Assembly: GCA_964469555.1 (NCBI GenBank)
Contig: CAYYAQ010000186.1
Coordinates: forward strand, 1-10,265
Direction: 5' to 3'
Origin: CAYYAQ01 sp964469555
Lineage (GTDB): Bacteria > Planctomycetota > UBA1135 > UBA2386
DNA length: 10,265 bases
Positions 1-6,306 of this stretch are shown piece after piece. The notes below the pieces were generated by a model. That model searched no databases and was not told where the DNA came from. It saw only the letters and a program-made list of their open reading frames with translations. The translations under genes and the position numbers were made by a program. The stretch's first letter is position 1. The number at the start of each line of letters is the position of its first letter.

Positions 1-1177
1 CCTTGATCCGGAACGGGTAGCGGGGATCGAGCTTCGGCACCTCGATGCGAGACTGAAACGAACTGTACTTCGTGATCGCCGCATCGAGCTCTCCGCTGCT
101 CAGGTCCTCCTTCAAGGAGTTGATGAGCTTCTCGAACTCTCCTTTCCCGAAGAACTTCGCGGCGTTCGAATCACCGGTCGCCATCTTCGCGGCCAGGGCC
201 TTGTACGGCTGCTGGACATCCTTGTACCAACACGAGGCCAAGGGCGGGTTCTTGATGAGGTTCTTCTCCGCGACCTCGTCGAGCTTCTCCCCGACATCCT
301 TCAGGCCAATGCTCACCTCGCGCAGAAGCTCGATTCGCTTGAACATCGTGATCTCTCTCGACGCGCTGTGCTGCCACTTTTGCTTGAGATTGCTGATACG
401 CGAACCGTAGTCCTCGATCAGCCGGCGCTGCTGCGCCATCGTCGCGATGATGCTCTCGGCGTTCTCGTCTGCGCTGATGCGCGGATCGATGAAGATGTCT
501 CGTCGACCATCGCGACCCGTGTAGTTGTAGGGATCGAGGTTCAAGTTGCCCGCGGCCTGGATGAACACACGCAGCTTCTTCTTCTTGGTCTCGTAGTTGA
601 CGATCTTCGTCTTCCTTCCACCTGACTTCGGGTTGTAGACGTACGTCTCGACCGTCATCCGAATCGAGTGCTGCACGTCTTCTCCTTCCTTGGTATCCAC
701 ACCCTCGGTCAGGGTGAAGTCGCGGATACTCACGAACCGGGAGTAGTTCTCGAAGAAGTTCATGAACTTCATGTACTGCCACAGGCTCGCCCGGAAATAG
801 TACTGGTAGCTCATGCGCTGGAACGCGCCGCCGCTCTTGGAGCCACGAACCGGAACGAACCGGTCGATCGAGATGTCCGACTTGATCGCGAACTCCTGCA
901 CCATTCTGGTGAACCGCGTGAGCTCCGCCTCCTTGGGCAGGATCTTCACGTACTCCTTCACGTTCTCGCGAAGGACGATCACCTTCTTCTCGACGTCGGG
1001 AATCCTCTTGATCTTCTCCCGACCTGCCTCGATCTCCTTCTCCTTGTTCGAGATCTGGATCTTCTCTTCTTCGATCAGACCCTTGGCCCAGTGGACACCA
1101 CCGCCGGCACCGCCGCACAGAAGAACGGTCGCGCTAGTGATGATGAGAAGAGTCTGTTTCTGATTCAACCTTGCCAT
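1..1177 (-). CDS. pilO: PilO-like type IV pilus inner-membrane protein, extended, 3' end outside window
   Basis: The frame reads open from ATG at 1177 to the left edge (392 codons, no stop). PilO pairs with PilN in the inner membrane and links the PilM/PilN platform to the PilP/PilQ secretin side of the type IV pilus machine. One membrane helix is visible at about residues 9-28, followed by a charged, Lys/Glu-rich coiled-coil-like stretch (about 31-80) and a PilO-like alpha/beta domain to about residue 210. This architecture and its place directly after pilM and pilN support the call. Family members are usually about 200 residues, so the part after about 210 is an extension. It holds a GRRDIF motif (224-229), a helical stretch (about 240-305) and the sequence up to the edge. 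The start lies 18 nt after the pilN stop. GGAG sits 14 nt upstream and a purine-rich GAAGAG is nearer. The family call is fairly secure; the role of the extension is unknown. Confidence 0.72.
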   Translation of the reverse strand, partial: MARLNQKQTLLIITSATVLLCGGAGGGVHWAKGLIEEEKIQISNKEKEIEAGREKIKRIPDVEKKVIVLRENVKEYVKILPKEAELTRFTRMVQEFAIKSDISIDRFVPVRGSKSGGAFQRMSYQYYFRASLWQYMKFMNFFENYSRFVSIRDFTLTEGVDTKEGEDVQHSIRMTVETYVYNPKSGGRKTKIVNYETKKKKLRVFIQAAGNLNLDPYNYTGRDGRRDIFIDPRISADENAESIIATMAQQRRLIEDYGSRISNLKQKWQHSASREITMFKRIELLREVSIGLKDVGEKLDEVAEKNLIKNPPLASCWYKDVQQPYKALAAKMATGDSNAAKFFGKGEFEKLINSLKEDLSSGELDAAITKYSSFQSRIEVPKLDPRYPFRIK

Positions 1178-1195
1178 GACGTGTCTCTTCGCTCC

Positions 1196-1852
1196 CTACT
1201 TTGGACTCGCGGGCTTCGAGCCAGGCTGATTCTTCGCCCACTTGGGCGGGGCCACGAACTGCCACTTCCAACTGAATGTGAACGACTCGGGCGGAAACAG
1301 TCCCTGGTCGATCTTCTTTACACCGCTCGGCGGACTGAACTCGGCCATGTCCTGAAAGAACTCGGTCGCCCCGACGTCGTCGTGCAGGTTCGCGATCCGA
1401 CGGATGTCGGCACCCTGCACGGCGCCCGGCAGCACGACGCTCGGCCCTTTGCGACCGTCTCTCGAACCCCGGACCATGATGTTGCTGAACCACGCGACGT
1501 GGCGCTCGTAGTTGCCGTCGTTGGTCACGACGGTGATCAGTTCGTCCATGAACCTCGTCCAGAGCATGCGACCCCTCGCGATGTTCCTGATCGTCTCCGA
1601 ACGCTTGGAGAACTCCTTTTCCTCGGCGACAAGATTGGAGTAGAGCGCGGCCCGGTCGTTCACGCCCTTGAGCGTCTCCTCGACGGCCTTGTGCTCCACG
1701 ACCTTCTGGTCGAGGTCACCGAAGTAGACCATCCCGAACCAGCCCAGGCTGGAACAGACAGCGACGACACCGACAAGCGCAGCGGCGAACACCTTCGGCG
1801 AGGTGCGCTCAGGTTTCCTGTACGGCTCAGGAAGAAGGTTGATGCGAATCAT
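1196..1852 (-). CDS. pilN: PilN, type IV pilus inner-membrane assembly protein
   Basis: A 218-residue protein beginning MIRINLLPEPYRK, the classic PilN N-terminus. In the family this INLLP peptide sits in the cytoplasm and docks into a groove of PilM. A single membrane helix follows at about 21-42, then a helical, coiled-coil-like stretch (about 45-90) and a periplasmic PilN-type domain. PilN normally heterodimerises with PilO to form the ring that aligns the pilus motor with the secretin. The C-terminal tail is rich in Pro, Lys and Trp (APPKWAKNQP near the end). The start is firm: GGAGG at 1862-1866 lies 9 nt upstream. The gene starts 20 nt after the pilM stop and ends 18 nt before the pilO-like start, so pilM-pilN-pilO look like one transcript. 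The C-terminal half diverges from well-known PilN proteins, but the N-terminus and context make the call strong. Confidence 0.88.
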   Translation of the reverse strand: MIRINLLPEPYRKPERTSPKVFAAALVGVVAVCSSLGWFGMVYFGDLDQKVVEHKAVEETLKGVNDRAALYSNLVAEEKEFSKRSETIRNIARGRMLWTRFMDELITVVTNDGNYERHVAWFSNIMVRGSRDGRKGPSVVLPGAVQGADIRRIANLHDDVGATEFFQDMAEFSPPSGVKKIDQGLFPPESFTFSWKWQFVAPPKWAKNQPGSKPASPK

Positions 1853-1861
1853 GGTTGCTTT

Positions 1862-1866
1862 CCTCC
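1862..1866 (-). promoter_or_regulatory. Shine-Dalgarno site of pilN
   Basis: GGAGG on the minus strand, 9 nt before the pilN ATG, in the short pilM-pilN gap. It is the clearest ribosome binding site in the window and fixes the pilN start. It also shows that this organism uses Shine-Dalgarno initiation, which makes the missing sites before hpf and ptsN notable. Confidence 0.8.
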
Positions 1867-1872
1867 AGTGAG

Positions 1873-2904
1873 CTATGCGATAGGCGCGGCGAGCCCGAGT
1901 GAAACGGTCAATTGCGGCGCGGCTTGGTGGAGCAGATCGATGTCCACGTTGTCAGACTTCACTTTGAGCCCCTCGATCGGGTTCCACACTCGTGTCTTCT
2001 TCTCGAAGATCTTCTCCATGCCTTCCTCGAGGAACGGCAAGAGCACCGCCCCCCCGGACAGGAACACCTCTTCAACCTCCCCTTCGAACTGGTTCTCGAA
2101 GAAGTCGAAGGAGAGGTTCACCTCGTTTCCGAGGTCGTCCATCACGTGCGTCACTGCGTCCTGCACATCGCTGATCTGATCCTGAGGGTCGCGCTTCAGC
2201 GCCTCAGCCTCGTGATTCTCCAGCCCGAAGCGCCGCGTGATCGCGTTCGTCAGGTCGAATCCACCCATCGGTACCTCGCGAGCGAAGCACGTGACGTTGT
2301 TACGCATGATGTTGATCGAGGACTTGCTCGATCCGATGTCCAGCAACGCGAGTGTCCGGTCGGTCTCCTGGATGCCGGGGCTGACGATGTCGCTCAACTC
2401 GTAGGCGTTGCCGAGCGCGAAGCTGTCCACGCTGATGCTCACGGGCTGAAGTCCGAGACTCTGCAGCATCTGCGCCTGGTCTTCGACCTCGGTGTTCTTC
2501 GCCGCCACGAGCAGGACCTTCATCTCGTCCTGGGTCATTGTCTCGGTGCAAGGAATGTCCATGAGCTTCTGCGTGTCCATCTGGACCTCGTCGATCTCGA
2601 ACGGGATGTACTTGTCCGCCTCGAACTTGATCGCGTTCTTCAAGTTCTCGTCCGACATCTTGGCCATGTTCACGTAGCGGAAGATGACCGACTTGCCACT
2701 GACGGCGGTGGCCACGCGCTTCGTGCGGAAGTCGCCTGAACTGAACAGGTCCGAGATCGCATCCTGACGCGCCTGATCGCCAGGAATGTCGATCTGACCA
2801 AAAGCTGTGATGATGTAGTCGAACTTGTCTCGAGTAAGCTCCACCGCTTTGATGCAGCTCGATCCCAAATCCAACCCAATGATGCTCTTTCGCTGTTTGA
2901 GCAT
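1873..2904 (-). CDS. pilM: PilM, actin-like type IV pilus assembly ATPase-fold protein
   Basis: A 343-residue cytoplasmic protein of the PilM/FtsA actin-like superfamily, normal length for PilM. Residues 8-16 (IIGLDLGSS) form the phosphate-1 loop, 187-194 (LLDIGSSK) the phosphate-2 loop, and 282-291 (LSGGAVLLPF) the adenosine-binding motif. The stretch FEADKYIPFEIDEV (94-107) and the closing NPIEGLKV (308-315) are also typical of PilM. PilM binds ATP and the N-terminal INLLP peptide of PilN, coupling the cytoplasmic motor side to the inner-membrane platform. PilN follows 20 nt downstream. The start is supported by AAGGAG upstream, although GGAG lies only 3 nt from the ATG, which is short. It is the first gene of the pil cluster, after 256 bp of non-coding sequence, so a promoter probably lies there. 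I could not identify a convincing sigma-70 or sigma-54 promoter. Confidence 0.93.
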   Translation of the reverse strand: MLKQRKSIIGLDLGSSCIKAVELTRDKFDYIITAFGQIDIPGDQARQDAISDLFSSGDFRTKRVATAVSGKSVIFRYVNMAKMSDENLKNAIKFEADKYIPFEIDEVQMDTQKLMDIPCTETMTQDEMKVLLVAAKNTEVEDQAQMLQSLGLQPVSISVDSFALGNAYELSDIVSPGIQETDRTLALLDIGSSKSSINIMRNNVTCFAREVPMGGFDLTNAITRRFGLENHEAEALKRDPQDQISDVQDAVTHVMDDLGNEVNLSFDFFENQFEGEVEEVFLSGGAVLLPFLEEGMEKIFEKKTRVWNPIEGLKVKSDNVDIDLLHQAAPQLTVSLGLAAPIA

Positions 2905-3041
2905 GCTCTCCTTCGGACGTTCGTTTCAGTAACCCGCCTGTCTACGGGCAAATGCGTACGGTACCGGTATCGGCACCTGGGGTTGCGATGTTGAGTCGGT
3001 CGACCCCAGATCGAGGCCCTCGTCGACGATACGCGTGAACG

Positions 3042-3074
3042 CGTTTCCCGAGGGCGGAATCGGTCCGGGAAACG
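3042..3074. repeat. 9-bp inverted repeat between ptsH and pilM
   Basis: CGTTTCCCG (3042-3050) is exactly inverted as CGGGAAACG (3066-3074) around a 15-nt loop. It is the most obvious structure in the 256-bp stretch (2905-3160) between the ptsH stop and the pilM start. No T-run follows it on either strand, so it is not a standard intrinsic terminator. It could end the ptsH transcript by another route or bind a regulator of pilM. Nearby are three 8-bp palindromes (2959-2966, 3038-3045, 3116-3123) of unclear meaning. I see no gene in this stretch. Confidence 0.4.
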
Positions 3075-3160
3075 GGCCTACCGAGGTTCCCCTGTCATCG
3101 AACGATCGACGTGATCCGTACGGGTTTCCGACATTTGGCCGCGTCGATCACGACCTCGTG

Positions 3161-3457
3161 TCATTCCTCGCCGAATCCGTTGTCGATCAACTCGACGAGA
3201 GCCCGGATCTGGTCTTCGCAGTCGGGTCCCGCGGAGCGCAACTCCAGCACGGCACCCTTCTCCGCGGCCAGCATCATCACTCCCATGATGGACTTCCCGT
3301 CGATGCAGTCCATTCCGGAACGCTTGACCTGCAGTTCGCTTGCGAAACCGTTGGCGGTCTGTACGAAGAGGTGGGCCGGTCGGGCGTGGAGGCCATTCGA
3401 GTTGTTCAGCGTGACCTCGGCCTGCGCCGAAGGCAGCGTGTCCCCCGCCGAACTCAT
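3161..3457 (-). CDS. ptsH: HPr-type phosphocarrier protein
   Basis: A 98-residue HPr. It accepts phosphate from PEP via enzyme I on the active-site histidine and passes it to EIIA-type proteins such as the PtsN encoded just before it. The active-site motif GLHARPA gives His24, with Arg26 next to it. The second signature, DGKSIMGVMMLAA (53-65), carries Ser56, equivalent to the regulatory Ser46 phosphorylated by HPr kinase in organisms that have it. The chosen ATG overlaps the ptsN stop as ATGA, and GGGA sits 5 nt upstream. A longer in-frame reading to 3562 would add 35 Arg-rich residues that merely shadow ptsN. The approximately 10 extra residues before the HPr core make it slightly longer than the usual 85-90. 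Pairing with ptsN suggests a regulatory nitrogen-type PTS (NPr-like) rather than a sugar-uptake system. No enzyme I gene or sugar permease is in view. Confidence 0.9.
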   Translation of the reverse strand: MSSAGDTLPSAQAEVTLNNSNGLHARPAHLFVQTANGFASELQVKRSGMDCIDGKSIMGVMMLAAEKGAVLELRSAGPDCEDQIRALVELIDNGFGEE

Positions 3458-3921
3458 GCGATTCCCGTCATCTCCAGGAGAAGGTCGCGCAGTTCCTCGG
3501 CGCTCTTGACGTGCAGCGCGAATCGCCGGAAGTCCGCGTTGCGCGCGAGCGTCGACACCCACCGCAGCGCGGCGAGGTGTTGTTCGGGCTGCCCACCCTT
3601 CGGACCGAGCACGACGAACATGATGTGGACCGGTCGCCCGTCGATCGCGTCGAAACCGATCCCCGCCTCGTTGATCGCGACGGCGACGGCGATCTCGGCG
3701 ACGTCAGCTTCCTTGACGTGGGGCACCGCGACGCCGTTGCCGAGTCCTGTGCTGCCCTGCGCCTCGCGGGCGAGGAGCTGCTTCAACACCTCTTTCCGGG
3801 CCCCGGCGTCCAGGACACCGGCGTCGACGACCGCCCCGAGGACTTCATCGAGCGCCAAATCGCGTTCCGTCGCAGTCAGCTCTGGAATCAGGACAGTGGA
3901 ATCGATCAGGTTGCTATTCAT
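3454..3921 (-). CDS. ptsN: PTS EIIA-Ntr family protein (PtsN)
   Basis: A 155-residue fructose/mannitol-type EIIA domain (PTS_EIIA_2), normal length for PtsN. The phosphorylatable histidine is His68 in GNGVAVPHVK (61-70). The typical downstream segment, PVHIMFVVLGP followed by HLAALRWVSTLARN, is present. In the nitrogen PTS, EIIA-Ntr receives phosphate from the HPr-type carrier and acts as a regulator, for example of potassium transport or stress responses in Proteobacteria, rather than moving sugar. Its partner HPr is encoded immediately downstream with an ATGA overlap, implying translational coupling. Upstream is hpf, across a 141-bp gap. The start is odd: there is no Shine-Dalgarno sequence, and a hairpin followed by TTTT ends two bases before the ATG. 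No closer in-frame start would keep the whole domain. The family is clear, but the exact start and mode of translation are less certain. Confidence 0.92.
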   Translation of the reverse strand: MNSNLIDSTVLIPELTATERDLALDEVLGAVVDAGVLDAGARKEVLKQLLAREAQGSTGLGNGVAVPHVKEADVAEIAVAVAINEAGIGFDAIDGRPVHIMFVVLGPKGGQPEQHLAALRWVSTLARNADFRRFALHVKSAEELRDLLLEMTGIA

Positions 3922-3923
3922 CT

Positions 3924-3944
3924 AAAACCGGGCGCAAGGCCCAG
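3924..3944 (-). terminator. Terminator-like hairpin abutting the ptsN start
   Basis: On the minus strand CTGGGC (3944-3939) pairs with GCCCGG (3933-3928), with one wobble and a CTTGC loop. TTTT (3927-3924) follows, then AG and the ptsN ATG. A GC-rich stem plus a T-run looks like a small intrinsic terminator or attenuator for the upstream transcript. With only 6 bp and four T residues it would be weak. It occupies the place where a ribosome binding site should be, so it might instead modulate ptsN translation. Confidence 0.4.
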
Positions 3945-3966
3945 AACCGAGCCCCCCAACCTATCT

Positions 3967-3987
3967 GGCCCGGGCCTGGATATCCAG
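3967..3987. repeat. Two adjoining perfect palindromes in the hpf-ptsN gap
   Basis: GGCCCGGGCC (3967-3976) is a perfect 10-bp palindrome. It shares its last base with CTGGATATCCAG (3976-3987), a perfect 12-bp palindrome. Both lie about 45-70 bp before the ptsN start. Symmetric sites in a promoter-sized gap suggest operator-like DNA, but no known operator is recognised. Confidence 0.4.
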
Positions 3988-4062
3988 CGAGAGCTCAGAC
4001 CCTGTTTCCCGGCGGGCGGAGGCCCAATCTAGTCGTAGGGTGCGGCCTCGGACCAGGGCTGC

Positions 4063-4473
4063 CTAGGCCGTGAGATCCTCTTCGACGATCTCCTCGTAGG
4101 TCTTCTCGGACTCCATGCCCACCATGGAGGGCTCGGGGGCGGCACCCAGCGAATCGTGCTTGTGGTTTTGCCGCTTCTCCTTGTCCTTCTTGAGCTGCCG
4201 TTCGAGCTTCTCGACCGCCGAGATGATCGACGCGCGGTAGCCGGAGGCGGCCTCCTTGCTGACGATCGTGGCGCCAGAATCAACGTGCACGATGAACTCG
4301 GAGATGAAATCCTCGTGACGCTCGTCGAGGAGAACCTGGATCCGCGAGATCCGGGAGTTGAAACGCGTCAACCTCCCAGCCTTCTCCGTCGCAAAGTCCC
4401 GAGTCTTCTCGGACACGTGCTGGTGACGGCTGACCACTTCGATCGAAACATCCCTATCGCGATTGTTCGCCAT
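4063..4473 (-). CDS. hpf: Ribosome hibernation-promoting factor (HPF/RaiA family)
   Basis: A 136-residue protein of the sigma-54 modulation/S30EA family, which binds the 30S decoding region and inactivates ribosomes under stress or in stationary phase. The family domain covers about 9-105, from VSIEVVSRH to a basic helix LERQLKKDKEKRQNHK that is typical of its rRNA-binding end. The remaining 30 or so residues (107-136) are acidic (SEKTYEEIVEEDLTA). This makes it longer than short HPF (about 95) but much shorter than long HPF (about 180), and I see no long-HPF dimerisation domain. Translation from ATG 4473 gives the usual N-terminus. An upstream in-frame ATG at 4563 would add a non-homologous 30 residues that run through the leader hairpin. 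No Shine-Dalgarno sequence precedes ATG 4473. Location between the rpoN side and ptsN is the classic neighbourhood, which supports the identification. Confidence 0.9.
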   Translation of the reverse strand: MANNRDRDVSIEVVSRHQHVSEKTRDFATEKAGRLTRFNSRISRIQVLLDERHEDFISEFIVHVDSGATIVSKEAASGYRASIISAVEKLERQLKKDKEKRQNHKHDSLGAAPEPSMVGMESEKTYEEIVEEDLTA

Positions 4474-4514
4474 GTGTTGATTCAGATTTTGAGGTAAAGA
4501 GCGGGCGGATTCCT

Positions 4515-4552
4515 TACCGGCGTGCGCACGACGCGCAAACGCACACCCGGTA
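4515..4552 (-). promoter_or_regulatory. Long stem-loop in the hpf leader
   Basis: In the 126-bp truA-hpf gap, TACCGG (minus strand 4552-4547) pairs with CCGGTA (4520-4515). After a single bulged G the pairing continues for about eight more pairs, including wobbles (4546-4539 with 4529-4522), closing a 9-nt loop. No T-run follows on the minus strand, so it does not look like an intrinsic terminator. It ends 41 nt before the hpf start. It may be a leader regulatory structure, a processing site or a transcript-end stabiliser for truA. No known riboswitch is recognised. Confidence 0.45.
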
Positions 4553-4599
4553 GACCGCTGCATTTTCGGCTATTGCGGCGTTCTTATACAGCCCCAATT

Positions 4600-5367
4600 T
4601 CATCGCTCCGCGCCAAGGGCATCTCGCGGGTACAGGACGCGGACCAGGTACAGCCCGCACGCTGGCGCAGTCATGCCGGCCTGGCTGCGATCCTTGGAAT
4701 TCAGGATCTCGAGAACCCTTTGCGGGGGGATCCTGCGCGTACCCACCTGTTGGAGGGTCCCGGCGATCGCTCGAACCTGATTGTACAGGAATCCCGAGCC
4801 TTGCACCACCAGGTCCATCCCGTGGGGCCGGCGAACGATCCGCGCCTGGGATATGACGCGAACAGTGCCACGGACCCGCTCGTAACCTGGATTCGAGGCG
4901 AAGGCGGCGAAGTCGTGTTCTCCCACCAGATACGCCACGGCTTCCCGCATCGGCTCGATGTCCATCGGACGTCGAACCCAATGGAAGAGATCGCGACCGT
5001 GAACCGGTCGCCTCAGATCGTTCCTAAACCGGTAGGCGTATCGCTTGCCTCGCGCTGAGAAACGGGCGTGAAAACTCGCCGGCACCGGGCGGGAATCGAT
5101 CACCGCGATGTCGTGGGGCATGTTGCCGTTGAGGGCGTCGGGAAGCTGCGAGGCGTCAAACGAAGCGGGCACGCGGACGTGGGCGGTCTGGCGCAGCGCG
5201 TGAACCCCGGCATCCGTGCGACCGGATCCGTGCACGGCGATCTTCTCCCCGAAAATGGTCGCGAGAGCGTTCTCCATGTGCTCCTGGATCGTGGGGAATC
5301 CGTCCTGCCGCTGCCAACCTGCGTAGGCCTTGCCGTGGTAGCGTATCGTGAGGAGAAGGGTCTGCAT
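4600..5367 (-). CDS. truA: tRNA pseudouridine(38-40) synthase TruA
   Basis: A 255-residue TruA, which isomerises uridines 38-40 in the anticodon stem-loop of many tRNAs. The catalytic aspartate is Asp52 in GSGRTDAGVHA (47-57). Other family hallmarks are the N-terminal YHGKAYAGWQRQ (10-21), HARFSARGKRYAYR in the middle, and FLYNQVRAIAGTL near the C-terminus. Length is normal. I chose ATG 5367 because it gives the usual N-terminus just before the first beta strand. A GTG at 5406 would add 13 residues (MGLLSCVGANTPS) and remains possible, since neither start has a good ribosome binding site. It follows the unknown membrane protein gene by 84 bp (45 bp if the GTG is used) and precedes hpf. TruA is a housekeeping enzyme and not a usual member of the rpoN-hpf-ptsN cluster. 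Its function here is probably independent of its neighbours. Confidence 0.94.
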   Translation of the reverse strand: MQTLLLTIRYHGKAYAGWQRQDGFPTIQEHMENALATIFGEKIAVHGSGRTDAGVHALRQTAHVRVPASFDASQLPDALNGNMPHDIAVIDSRPVPASFHARFSARGKRYAYRFRNDLRRPVHGRDLFHWVRRPMDIEPMREAVAYLVGEHDFAAFASNPGYERVRGTVRVISQARIVRRPHGMDLVVQGSGFLYNQVRAIAGTLQQVGTRRIPPQRVLEILNSKDRSQAGMTAPACGLYLVRVLYPRDALGAER

Positions 5368-5451
5368 CGACGGGGTGTTCGCGCCGACACAGGATAGGAG
5401 TCCCACACCTGGATTCGCACTGTGAAGTGACGAGCCCGGCGATCCTGACGG

Positions 5452-6306
5452 TTACTGCCCCAGCAAGACGCGCAGGAACAGCGACCCGACCATGCTGAGC
5501 GCAATGGCGATGCCGCCGAGGATCGGACTGGCGCCGATGCACACGTACGCTCCCACACCGCTTCCGCCGACGAACACGATGCCGGGGACCAACCATGACA
5601 CGGGACGAGACTCCACGACTTCGTGGACGGGATGCGCCGGTGCGTCCGCCCGCGACGGCAGGCGTTCGCGGCTCGAACTCCTCGTCGATCCGTCCCCCAC
5701 GGCGGTGACGATGTCGCTGCCGTGGATCGCTTCGTTGCTGTTGTACGCCTGCTGGACCCGAGAAGGGCGCCGACCGCTCCGCGAGTCCTGGATCCCGGAT
5801 AACGTGGGACCTTGCGTAGTCTCGTCGCCGCGCACGCTCGACGGCGCGGCGTCCAAAACCGGAGCGATGGGCGGAGCAGGCTGCCGAATCCTCCCGTATC
5901 TACCATCGCGGATCTTGGCCGGCTCCGGGCCATCTGGCTTGGCACTTTCTGCTTCTGCCTCGACGACCTCCAGCTCGGCCTTGTCCAGCTTGGTCGCGGA
6001 GACGGCATTGCCAACGATGGCCTCCATGCTGTCCAGGGCGAGCTCTCTCGGGGTCGCGTCCTCGCTCGGCATCGGATTGTGGTGCGCCGGCGAATCGAAC
6101 GTCCCGGAAGCCGTGATCTCGGTCCCGGCAGGCGGGTCGTCCTGGCCCATCATCACTTCGAGTTGGTGCATTTGGGAATCGGGAACCCACTCGTCGTCAT
6201 CTTCGACTGGCTCCCAATCGGCCTCGCTCCCCTTGGCCAGGAGGGGAGCGGTCTCCTTAGCGGAGTCTTCCTCTCCGAGTGGATCGAACTCCCTGCCCTC
6301 GTTCAT
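5452..6306 (-). CDS. Unknown protein: acidic disordered N-terminus, two C-terminal membrane helices
   Basis: I do not recognise this 284-residue protein. Residues 1-60 are strongly acidic (for example EPVEDDDEW at 32-40). Residues 60-235 are rich in Pro, Ser, Ala, Glu and Gly with few hydrophobic clusters, so probably disordered; a Glu/Ala helix (about 107-122) and a run of Arg/Ser (about 176-220) stand out. Two hydrophobic segments at about 238-257 and 262-282 form a likely membrane hairpin ending two residues before the stop, with small-residue patterns (GGSGVGAY, ILGGIAIA). No signal peptide is visible, so the long N-terminal region is probably cytoplasmic. The start overlaps the rpoN stop as ATGA, with GAGG 7 nt upstream (6314-6317), which makes the start firm and implies translational coupling to rpoN. 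The real-gene call rests on this coupling, the correct frame placement and the coherent membrane segments. Function is unknown; a membrane-tethered scaffold or regulator is only a guess. Confidence 0.78.
   Translation of the reverse strand: MNEGREFDPLGEEDSAKETAPLLAKGSEADWEPVEDDDEWVPDSQMHQLEVMMGQDDPPAGTEITASGTFDSPAHHNPMPSEDATPRELALDSMEAIVGNAVSATKLDKAELEVVEAEAESAKPDGPEPAKIRDGRYGRIRQPAPPIAPVLDAAPSSVRGDETTQGPTLSGIQDSRSGRRPSRVQQAYNSNEAIHGSDIVTAVGDGSTRSSSRERLPSRADAPAHPVHEVVESRPVSWLVPGIVFVGGSGVGAYVCIGASPILGGIAIALSMVGSLFLRVLLGQ

Noticed and set aside
171..1118. A 315-codon minus-strand open frame overlapping the pilO-like gene in another frame.
   Set aside because: Its translation is Arg-rich with no domain, while the frame starting at 1177 gives a membrane helix and a PilO-like protein directly after pilN.
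1100..1130. A possible lipobox (VLLC) in the N-terminal hydrophobic stretch of the PilO-like protein.
   Set aside because: The residues before the Cys are not the small Ala/Gly/Ser expected, and PilO proteins are normally anchored by this helix rather than lipidated.
668..2179. A 503-codon plus-strand open frame across pilO, pilN and pilM.
   Set aside because: It lies antisense to three well-supported genes, has low-complexity Leu/Arg/Asp-rich content typical of GC-rich shadow frames, and shows no domain.
2971..2986. GGCAC...TTGC resembling a sigma-54 promoter in the ptsH-pilM gap.
   Set aside because: The GG-to-GC spacing is one base too long (11 instead of 10), and it points to the plus strand, away from pilM, where there is no gene.
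4586..4591. TATAAG on the minus strand as a -10 box for hpf.
   Set aside because: No -35-like hexamer is found at 16-18 bp, and the extended -10 TG is misplaced.
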